In this document: positions 55,901 through 64,000 of the stretch, piece by piece | Layout: every line of letters begins with the position of its first letter | Position numbering within the stretch: the first letter of the stretch is position 1 | NCBI GenBank assembly: GCA_000467715.1 | Contig: AJFK01000180.1 | Coordinates: 1 to 64,000, forward strand | Direction: 5' to 3' | DNA: 64,000 nucleotides | Source: Hysterium pulicare CBS 123377 | Taxonomy: Eukaryota > Ascomycota > Dothideomycetes > Hysteriales > Hysteriaceae | Translations under genes and position numbers: made by a program | The notes under the pieces: model-generated | Told to the model about the DNA's origin: nothing | Databases searched by the model: none | What the model saw: only the letters and a program-made list of their open reading frames with translations

Positions 55901-57703
55901 ATGGATACGGTCTTGGAAGAATTTGGTCGTGCCTTCAAAGACGGCGAAGGAGAGAGTGTTGCGGCGACACTAAGCCCTATTCCTCCTGCTCACGATGCAG
56001 GCCGTCTCTACGCCTTCTTTCGCAGCTCGAACTCACATCAGATAGACTCAGACGTCCGCTACAGTTTAAAATACAACAATACATTGGGACTAACAAAGGC
56101 AGAAAGCAGTGCATGGAGCGAAGTCTTTATCAGCTACTGGAAGGCAATAGGAGAAATATTAGCTGCAGAGGAGGCTGAAAACTCGGAGAGGCTAAGAGAC
56201 GGACAATTGGCTGGAGTCTACGATGCTTGGAAAGAAGTCACAAACACTCTCATAAAATACCACTCCAATTCGACCCTCCCAGCATGGACGATACCATGTC
56301 TCTATACTGCCGGCAAATATCTTAGAATATTCGCGATAAAGGCGGATGAACAGCTGGCTCAGACCACAGGCAATGTAACCTTCAATGCAGGCTTTCAGGA
56401 CGACGTGGTTAGCACCATGGGAAAGAATGATAAACTCGAAGATGCTGCTCGGGTATTGAACAGAATGTTTGCACTTTGCTTGGGGGATAGGTGCGTACAA
56501 GATGCGCCCGAAAGTGAGGATTGTGCTGAACATGCAGTAGAGCTGCTATTGAAGACTCGAAGAAATGGGGCACATATTATACTGCCAATCTTCAATTCAA
56601 GACATACTTCAGAGCAAGTTAAGCATGTTCCCGTTTTTCTGAGCTAGTGACTAATTATAAGTACATGTAGTTGAATGCCATAAGCCTTTCAAAGAATGTT
56701 GTCAGATCAATCCAGGCCCAAGCCGACCTTCCACCTTTGCGCGCCTTCCCGAAGTCTCATATAGTAACCTTCAAATACTATGTCGGGGTTCTGGCTTTCC
56801 TGCAAGAAGATTATATGCAGGCAAGTGCCTCGCCATTACAGTCAATTTCGTTAAGCTAACGTGTCACTGACTACAGGCCCAAGAAAACCTTACGGAGGCC
56901 TGGAACCTCTGCCACAAAGATTCAAAGAAGAATCAAGAGTACACGACCCAATAGCGTTGTCTAGGCAGCAGTCTCACTAATGATTGACCTCTAGGCTCAT
57001 ACTCACATACCTAATACCCGTACGGCTCGTCACTCAGCACACCCTCCCAACCTCCGCTCTCCTATCGCACTTCCCACGCCTTCAAACAACTTTTAGCCCT
57101 TTAGCAGCCTGCATCAAACGTGGCGATCTAGCTGGCTTCGATGCCGCTCTCGTCGCTGGTGAAGACGAGTTCGTCAAACGACGCATCTACCTGACGTTAG
57201 AGCGAACCCGAGACGTTACCCTGCGTAACCTACTACGGAAAGTCTTCATGGCAGGTGGCTATGAGCCGCTGAAGGACGGGGAGACGGATGCTGATAGGGT
57301 GAGACGGACGCGGATCCCCCTTGCCGAGTTCACTGCCGCACTGAGATTGGGCATGGGGGTTGATGGGCAGGCGTTAGAGAAGGATGAGGTGGAATGCATG
57401 ATCGCGAACATGATATACAAGGTACGTATTTTCGCACGTACACCATGTCACTTGATTATATGCCCTACCACAAGTTCCTAGAGCCTACTCACGCAAGCTC
57501 TTGCTGCCTGGCTTCTGTCTTGGATGCCTCATCCGAAGGCAAAAGACCCTTCGCTTAGGCAACCTTGCCACCCTCCTATCACTCCTACCGTAGCGCAGTT
57601 GGCTAACATGCTTCCGCAGAACCTTATGAAAGGCTACATATCCCGAGCCCACTCGATGGTAGTGCTGAATAAGAAAGGTGCATTCCCAGGGACAGGGGTA
57701 TGA
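55901..57703 (+). CDS. CSN12: CSN12-like PCI-domain protein
   Basis: Exons 55901-56490, 56538-56613, 56671-56820, 56877-56938, 56995-57421 and 57620-57703 give 462 residues. Csn12 is a PCI-domain protein that pairs with Thp3 in transcription-coupled mRNA processing and was first found with the COP9 signalosome in yeast. Matching blocks are [61 protein letters not shown] and the family's closing NLMKGYISR...[10 protein letters not shown]. The introns at 56614 and 56821 begin GCAAGT and are in frame only as GC-AG introns. The last intron is unusually long (198 bases) and contains a tRNA-like A-box, judged spurious. Confidence 0.88.
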
Positions 57704-59404
57704 GATTGCCTAGTCACTACTGCAGCTCCAAACCGCGCCACTACTGGTTGAAACTCGACTGTGTGTGCAGTAATGCGTGCATATACTACCTAGATCCACC
57801 TTACATCTTACTGCAGAGTCCAGATAGACACTACCGAAGGAGCAGCTCTTAGAAATACAATATACCCACCCATTCAGCCTTCAAGTCAACCTACCTCTGT
57901 ACTTCAAACATGCAGACTTTTGTGCATCTCGCAACACGGCAACTCCGCCTCAGCCAATTACCGATGAGACATGCCACGGTCCTCCCCCCGGCCCAGCGCC
58001 TTCCTCGCCAACGCCCCGACCACCCCACGCACCCCGAACACGTCCTCCGCCACGTCTTCGCCCAATCATGTGATATCGCGTCAGTGCACCCCAATCAATT
58101 TCATCCTCAACAGCCCAACCATTCAGCCAGCTCCGCCTTGCCCATCAGTCAGACCACCAACCCGTCCATCCGTCTCAGCCCTCAGCTTTGCAAGCCCCCG
58201 TTCTAGCACTAATCTAGCGTCCCGCACTTGCATTTGAACCACCCCTGGCCGTCGAAACCTAATCCTTCCTGGCCGCCCCACGGACCCCCATCCCTTGCGC
58301 TGCGCACTGCGCACTGCAACGCAGCCTTTTGTGAGTCACACTTTTTGTGAGATGCTGATGGTAAGCCCCACACACACAGCACACAACACACACGAGTCAA
58401 ACGGTGGAGACCCGAGAGCTTGGATCCTTACTAGGGTGGTTGAGATCCCTGTAATGGGGCGAGGGTAGTGTGAATGTTAATTCGGACTTCGTTTGGGGCG
58501 CTTTTAGGGGGTACGGTTTGTGAGCTTTGGCTGATCGTAGCTTCATTTTGCAAGGAAGTCGATTATCACGATGTTCAAGGATCAAATTTTGTGGTAGAAA
58601 TTCCTCGCTTGCTATTCGATGATTGGTGGAATAGTGCTAAGTAGCAAATGGATTTCGCTGTCCACTCCGAAATCCTTCTCCGTGTCAAAATTTGCATATA
58701 CCCCAATCTACGTAAAGCAACCCATCCAAAGCCTGCATGTGCATACTGAGCAATCTGTCCCGCAGAAGAAGGAAAGAAGAAACAATGCAAGAAATCTGGT
58801 CGTAATTACTCTTCCTTTTTAATGGTGCAAAAAGCTCAAAGAACATGCAAAAAAGGCCCAGATTCGCAATTTTCCTTCGATTGGCCCAAGAGGTTACAAC
58901 GAAAAGACAGCAGAGAAGAAAACTAGAAACACAATCGTTATCATACAGACGGCAGCGGAATTTGATCATCGCTGTGGTCCGTAGGCGAATAGGAATAGAA
59001 AAGACGGGATGGGAAAATGGATGATATTGATATAGTACAAGTTGTGGCGTCAAGAGAGTGCCAGAAAGGTATCATGAACACCCAGAACGCCGGGTATAAT
59101 TGCCGTTAAGCCCCATCGCGGATTGCAGTAGCGATGGAGGGGAATGTATAGTACAAGAATATTAGAGTCTTTCGTTGGTTTGGTATTCCGACTTGGGCAT
59201 AATGGGACGGAAGATTGAGGGATGCGTGGATAAGGTCGGTAGGATGGACAGTGAAACGAATCGAGGGTAAAGGGGTGGATAATATTTCGAGCGAGAGCAG
59301 AGAAGTAGAATAGATGCGGGGATAGGTGCACGAATCGTGCATGTCGCGAACGAAGAGGAGATGCTGAGATTGATTGAGCGGGAGTGGTGAGAGCGATCGA
59401 AAAG
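57704..59404. other. 1.7-kb intergenic region
   Basis: No supported gene. Pro/Ser/His-rich open frames at 57910-58240 overlap in several frames, a sign of composition bias rather than coding. Short simple repeats occur: CTGCGCA units near 58300 and CA-rich tracts near 58370-58395. The right end is the 3' flank of the BTB gene. Confidence 0.45.
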
Positions 59405-60140
59405 TTATTTGGTTGAACGAGGAGTCTGAGTAGACATATCGTCCATATGATTGACCATTGCGACGAAGAGATCAAAGAAGAGCTTTCCGCCATTCTCCAT
59501 CTCATTCTGCATCGTGCCACTTCGCTTGAAGGTATGACGAGCACGGATGATCAAGGCGAGATAATGTGCTCGCAGTTTTGAGTCGTTATCGGGCGTATTG
59601 GCGTATGCGTAACGAGCAGAGCTGAGGATTGTGCTACATTGGATTCCGGACTGGAGACCCTGCTTGCGAAGGGCAAGACGTTTGAGTTCTTGAAGTCCAT
59701 ACTTCTCTGCAGCGCACTGGTGACAAAGTTAGTTCGAGTTTTGATGAAGTTTTGATGAAACGAGACGTATTACTTACATAAAGGACTGTATCCTTTAATA
59801 TTGGACCACTGGGCGTGTAAATGATCGACTCAGCGGTGCCATTCCCATTTCCTGTATCTTCGAGGTTCCAGCTGTTCCTTCGCTTGTCGTATTCAAGTCG
59901 AGGAAAGTAGTCGCCTTTGTAGAGGTACTCCAAGACGGATGAGAACACTTCGGGCTCTTCGTCTGGCAAATCGATCCTCTTGTTCGTCGACCGGAAGAAT
60001 TGGTCGCGACATGAGGATTGGAAGAATGGAGAATGGCATAGAACGTCTTCGTGAGCAGCGAAAAGACGCTGTTCGCGACCAACGCAGAGAGTGATAATCG
60101 CACTGGTCAAAGGGCTAAAGTGTAAGTCATCGGTACTCAT
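59405..60140 (-). CDS. BTB/POZ-domain protein
   Basis: Exons 60140-59778 and 59716-59405 give 224 residues. The BTB fold is clear in residues about 10-75: ITLCVGREQRLFAAHEDVL, FFQSSC, then RIDLPDEEPEVFSSVLEYLYKGDY. A helical tail follows (YCAAEKYGLQELKRLALRKQ). BTB proteins form dimers and often serve as adaptors of Cullin-3 ligases or as nuclear regulators. The frame stays open upstream to 60548 but from a GTG codon and without an ATG, and a good donor (GTGAGT) lies just upstream. I therefore chose the ATG at 60140, though an extra 5' exon ending near 60171 is possible. The tail cont.ains LRAHYLALIIRARHTF, conserved in fungal members. Confidence 0.85.
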
Positions 60141-61540
60141 CCTGTAACGGATTGTGGCGATAGCACTCACCTTCCAACGGTCGGACTTGTTTGTGCAGAC
60201 TGCGGTGAGGCCTGCTGTGCGAGTTTCTCGACTTTCTTGGTCGAAATAGAGTCCCTGAACGACGAGTTTTTCTTGCTCGTCGATTTCGACGCTCGATGCT
60301 TCGAGAAGCTCCCGCCTTGATACCTGGTTCTGTTCGAGCTGAACATTGTGAATGAAGTACGACACTTCTATGGGCTTTCGCCGATGGAACGTTGATGATG
60401 GGGTGGTGGGGAGAAGGGTATTTATAGGTGTTGGCTCATAGGCAACAGGTGACGACGACGGCAACGCAATGACAAGGCACACGTCAGGCAGCAATTTCTG
60501 AAAGGCGAGAGAGAAGGCAATAATGGCGATTAAGGAGCGAAGACTCACAGAACTATATACGCAGCAGGTGGGAGGCCGCTATCTCCGCCCAGTAACGAGG
60601 GTACGGAGCAGAGGGAAACGCGATTGGACGCGTAAAGAGCCTGTGACACGCCAACGCGATATCACATGTTGCGGCTAGCCGTATTGAGTCAGGTTATGAG
60701 GAGTCAGGACTTCTGCCGCACGACCCTGGCCCTGGCGTGCGGAAATGGGAGAGATACGGATGTGGCCTAGAGCGCAGGGGGCTGTGACACGACGAGCAGA
60801 AGCCGGTGCAGAAAAGGGCAAGAGCTCTGCCATGCTCCGGTGGCGTTGGCAGAGGTGCGACCACCATGGCAGGCCATCGCAGCGCAAGAAAAGGGCGACC
60901 GGCATGAAACGACTCCTGAGAAAAATAAAATATGATACTTAGCTTGCTCCAATGTCTCCAAGCCCCGTCTACATGACAGTGGTTGCGACAGGTCACAGTG
61001 ATGATGGTGGGCTCGGAGCGAGGGTGAGTGATCAGAATGTGAGTCCTCCCTTGCCGAAGAATGAAGCTATCCCTGGCCCCGGCTGGAGCTTCCGCACAGA
61101 CCCAACGCCGATCAGGAACCAGCTGCCAAAAAGCAAAGGCAGGAACGCCAACACCCGCCCATCACACCTCCCATCCCCATAAGACTGCCCGTTTGCTCCC
61201 GGCTTCCCCTGTGGCAAGAATTGATAATGCTGCGAAGGCCCGATTCTCAGCTTTAACGAACCCGCGTGGCAGCCATCCGAATTCCCCGCCTCGCTACTCC
61301 ATGCCTTGACATCACGCTTTCAGGCACTTTCTTTTGGAGGCGCCTTCTCCCTGAGTGCCGAGTGAGCCATTCGTGGGGTCTGTTCTTGACATCAATTTAC
61401 TACCATTGCAGACCATCTTCTCCTATTCTGCCTCAGCACCAGGGGCTACTATTCTCGGACCTGTTGTAGAATCATCCCAGTATGCTTTTCCTATGTAGAC
61501 ATATCTTCATCAAGGTATTACCCAAAACTGGAATGAAGTT
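60141..61540. other. Intergenic, BTB gene to surface-protein gene
   Basis: No separate gene is supported. The part next to the BTB gene is a long open frame without ATG that may include an upstream exon or leader. The rest has overlapping frames without domains. Confidence 0.4.
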
Positions 61541-62674
61541 CTATCTCTGTATCCGCTCTTCGCCCTTCACTCCTTCAAATGTAGGTGTGTGCAGCTCAGC
61601 AGGCCGCTGTTGACCATCCAACTCGACGATTTCTCCATGTGACGGCACCTCCACCGATCTCTCATCCGCCGCCATTTCCCATGGCGTCACCGAAGCACCA
61701 AACCCGGCTTTCCCTACAGCCTCGCTGGCTGAGTCTGCGCTTAGCTCATGCTTCCCCTCCTGCTTCGATGTATTCCCACCCTCTTTTCTTCCTCTTCTCC
61801 TTCGCATCAGGAAGTACATTATTCCCATACCGACACCCACCAACGCCAGCGCACCAACCACGATTCCTGCTATTGGCCCCGCGCCGAGAAGAGGTTCATC
61901 GGTGTTGCCGCTGCTGTTATTGTTGTTGCCGTTGCCGTTGCTATTTTGTGATGTCGCTGCCGAGCCTGCAGTCGTAACAATGCCCGCCGAAGAACCCGGA
62001 ACCACCGTAACCGTCGCCGCTGATGCAACAACCACATTCGATAATCCTCCAGATGTAGAAGAAGGTAAAGCAGTCGAAGGCGCGAAACTCGTCGAGCCGG
62101 AGAAGATCCTGGCAAGCGCGACAGGAGACGGCAGGCTAAACGTCGTGTTCTCGCAGCAGTCGAATTGACTCAGTGAATCGACATCCGAATGACAGCAATA
62201 ACTTGTTAAGTCATTATTACACGACCAAATATACGGATCGGAATTCGTGGACGCTGTTCAACCATACGCTTCACAGTTAGCCCTTCATCCATCCATCCAA
62301 ACACCACATGGCGCAGGATATCACTCTCACTGCTAGCAAAGGAGTCACCTACAGGTCGAACAACTCAGCGAGCAAAACCTCGTATCCAGATTCGTACAAC
62401 TCCCGCTCGAATAAAGTCCGGTATAATTATACTGCTTCCCATCCTCGAAAGTAACAGTAGTTCCATTCGAGAAATTATTCTGATCCTGACATAACCCGTT
62501 ACTGACGCAAGTATCGCCCACGGGACAGCAGTGACTGCTACTCGGGCACGGGATCTCGTTGCTGGCGATCTGGCCGCTGGGGAAATAGCACGTCGATCCG
62601 GCTGCTACGAGAGAACTGAATAATAGTGTTGCAATTGCGATTGAGATGGTCCTCATGGTCTTGAACGGAAGCAT
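61541..62674 (-). CDS. Single-pass Cys-rich cell-surface protein
   Basis: Exons 62674-62353 and 62253-61541 give 344 residues. A signal peptide (about residues 1-25, ending SLVAAG) is followed by a Cys-rich ectodomain: CPSSSHCCPVGDTCVSNGLC, then after the splice a second cluster with YCCHSD and FDCCEN. A Ser/Thr/Ala-rich and Asn-rich stem leads to one membrane helix (AGIVVGALALVGVGMGIMYFLM) and a basic stop-transfer RRRRGRK. The cytoplasmic tail of about 80 residues ends near HGEIVELDGQQRPAELHTP, a motif common in fungal stem-anchored surface proteins. The layout resembles Mid2/Wsc-type stress sensors, but no WSC domain is present. ATG at 62656 is an alternative start. The donor GTAGGT at 62352 gives the correct phase. 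Confidence 0.75.
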
Positions 62675-63690
62675 TAGCGGGATGCGAAGAGAGACGAATG
62701 TTGGTGGAGTCAGCAGTGATCACTACCAGTCAGGGGCAGGCGCCGTATTTCTACTCCACGATGCCCAGGTCTCGTTCCTCCTCTTCGGCCCTATTCTCGC
62801 AGGATTTGGACAAGGGTTGGTGTGATGACCCTTGTTCGAAATCTGATGCTTAATGCTTATATTTAACCTTGAATTCGGACCGTTCAATTTCACCCGTCGC
62901 AAGTCTGACTAGTATTTTGTAATAAATTGATCTTCGAGCCTTTCAAAGCATTTACAATGTTATATCGCCTTAAAAATGAAAAGTCCATGACCAGTTCGAA
63001 ATATGCTGATGTCCCTTTGTGAAGTTGTTTCAGTCATCCCGCCAACCTACTGAATCCGGGATAGCAATCCTAGACCTGGTCAAAGCTCGGCAATATACGT
63101 TGCCAAGCATTTACTTACCTTCCTAGACATAGGTCATAGTATTTATAGTACTCCAAGCCCTTTTGCCAACCCCTCACAAGGTAAGACTCATGTTGGAAGC
63201 TTCAAGACGGCAACTTACTTTAAACCCTTTCACCAAGTCCAAAATGCCTACGTAGACCTACGACAACAGCACTAGTACATGTAAACATACTCTCTAAACA
63301 CCACGTTTTACAACGCCGTATGTGGTAAACTTATATGGAAGCGTCCAAACACCATAAGAATTACAGTTAAATTGGATTACACAGGATCGACTTTTGAACT
63401 ATCTAGGTATCCAGAACCTAATTGTTTTGTCCACCCATCCAACTCCACGATTTCTCTATGTAACAGCTTAATTAGGTCTCCAAGGTTGCTCCAGAGTTCT
63501 CAAGCAGGATAAGAGAACCGCCTGTCTCTCTTATCTAGTTGACGCGAGAGATGAGAAGACGCTCCTTGCTGTCTCTATTATCCGGGATCTCTGCATCGGC
63601 AACTCCCTGGAGACTACCCTAATCTTTTTTGGCTCTTTAGTTGTGGCCTATAAATGAACCGAAACCCAGCATTGTCAACTGTAGTGCCCA
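62675..63690. other. Intergenic, AT-rich
   Basis: No supported gene. A 35-base stretch near 63430-63465 resembles the coding sequence of the surface protein's tail at 61612-61648 (see findings). Confidence 0.4.
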
Positions 63691-64000
63691 CTAGTAGTCC
63701 CTACCACCACCATATCCGCCGCCTCCATACTCATCACCTCGGTATCCTCCACTGCCGTATCCTCCTCCCCGCCTCTCTTCATTCTCCTCATCGCCACCGA
63801 AGCCGCCGGGCATCTCCTCTTCCTCACGACGGCCTTCATAACCTCCTCCTCCGCCGCCGAAACCTCCCCCAAAGCTCTCTTCCTGACGTCCGCCGAACCC
63901 TCCTCCGAAGCTCTCCTCTTGACGTCTGCCGAAACCTCCGTCATAGCTCTCTTCTTGTCGTCCGGCGAATCCTCCTCCATAACTCTGCTCTTGACGTCCG
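63691..64000 (-). CDS. Gly-rich repeat protein, C-terminus only (partial)
   Basis: The open frame enters from the right edge and stops at 63691. The visible 103 residues are degenerate repeats of about 13-15 residues around GRQEESYGGGFGG, with Tyr and Phe alternating, and end YGGGGYGGGRDY. Repeat units at the DNA level are about 40-45 bases with high similarity. Glycine-rich C-terminal tails of this kind occur in fungal Het-C-type proteins and in some RNA-binding proteins; with only the tail in view I cannot choose. Another minus-strand frame here is open through the repeats but is a shadow. Confidence 0.6.
   Translation of the reverse strand, partial: GRQEQSYGGGFAGRQEESYDGGFGRRQEESFGGGFGGRQEESFGGGFGGGGGGYEGRREEEEMPGGFGGDEENEERRGGGYGSGGYRGDEYGGGGYGGGRDY

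Noticed and set aside
57591-57607. tRNA-like A-box (TAGCGCAGTTGGCTAAC)
   Set aside because: It lies in the last CSN12 intron, where GGCTAAC is a branch site. No matching B-box, acceptor stem or anticodon arm can be folded around it.
57910-58240. Pro/Ser/His-rich open frames
   Set aside because: Two overlapping frames are both open because of C-rich composition; neither has a domain or splice support.
60141-60548. N-terminal extension of the BTB protein
   Set aside because: The frame is open but begins at GTG, contains no ATG, and a good splice donor interrupts it just upstream of the chosen start.
63675-63980. Basic/acidic 101-residue frame at the right edge
   Set aside because: It is a shadow frame over the DNA repeats; the other frame gives the coherent Gly-rich repeats and a natural C-terminus.

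Overview
The window is nuclear DNA of a filamentous ascomycete, most likely Leotiomycetes/Helotiales (the lineage is an inference from gene types and style). The genes have many short GT-AG introns of about 45-75 nt with CTAAC/CTGAC-like branch sites. The housekeeping genes are eukaryotic (eL20, Rrp7, Csn12, Ysc84-type actin regulator), and there are fungal families such as a Zn2Cys6 regulator, an Ecm33-like wall protein and BTB proteins. No operons, CRISPR arrays, rRNA or convincing tRNA genes were seen. Gene models were built by joining open frames across splice sites and checking phase by hand.

Left part (1-13.9 kb): a Ysc84-domain protein, Rrp7, a 2.5-kb gene-free stretch with a degenerate dispersed repeat, a D-amino-acid oxidase, a secreted GH43 endo-arabinanase, a cupin protein with an unexpected Cys-rich N-terminus, and a tail-anchored orphan protein.

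Centre-left (14.0-30.9 kb): a run of genes that reads like a nitrogen-salvage catabolic neighbourhood. It holds a hydantoinase/oxoprolinase-DUF917 protein, an amidohydrolase of the deaminase/chlorohydrolase type, a GFA/CENP-V zinc protein, a choline/amine-type APC permease, an Ecm33-like surface protein, a class III aminotransferase of the glutamate-1-semialdehyde aminomutase type, and an AflR-like Zn2Cys6 regulator. The D-amino-acid oxidase lies 6 kb to its left and could take products of hydantoin opening.

Middle (31-42 kb): gene-poor. It contains an orphan three-exon nuclear-type protein, a small SR-repeat membrane protein, a quinone-oxidoreductase-like MDR enzyme, and the clearly decayed remains of a large secreted glycosidase with several stops and frameshifts.

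Centre-right (43-54.3 kb): a second catabolic-looking group with a Dal5/ACS-type MFS permease, an AtuA (DUF1446) protein, an aldo-keto reductase, an EthD-like dimeric barrel protein and an enoyl-CoA hydratase ending in the peroxisomal signal SKL. The right end holds eL20 and CSN12 (divergent; CSN12 appears to use two GC-AG introns), a BTB protein, a single-pass Cys-rich surface protein, and the C-terminus of a Gly-rich repeat protein cut by the window edge.
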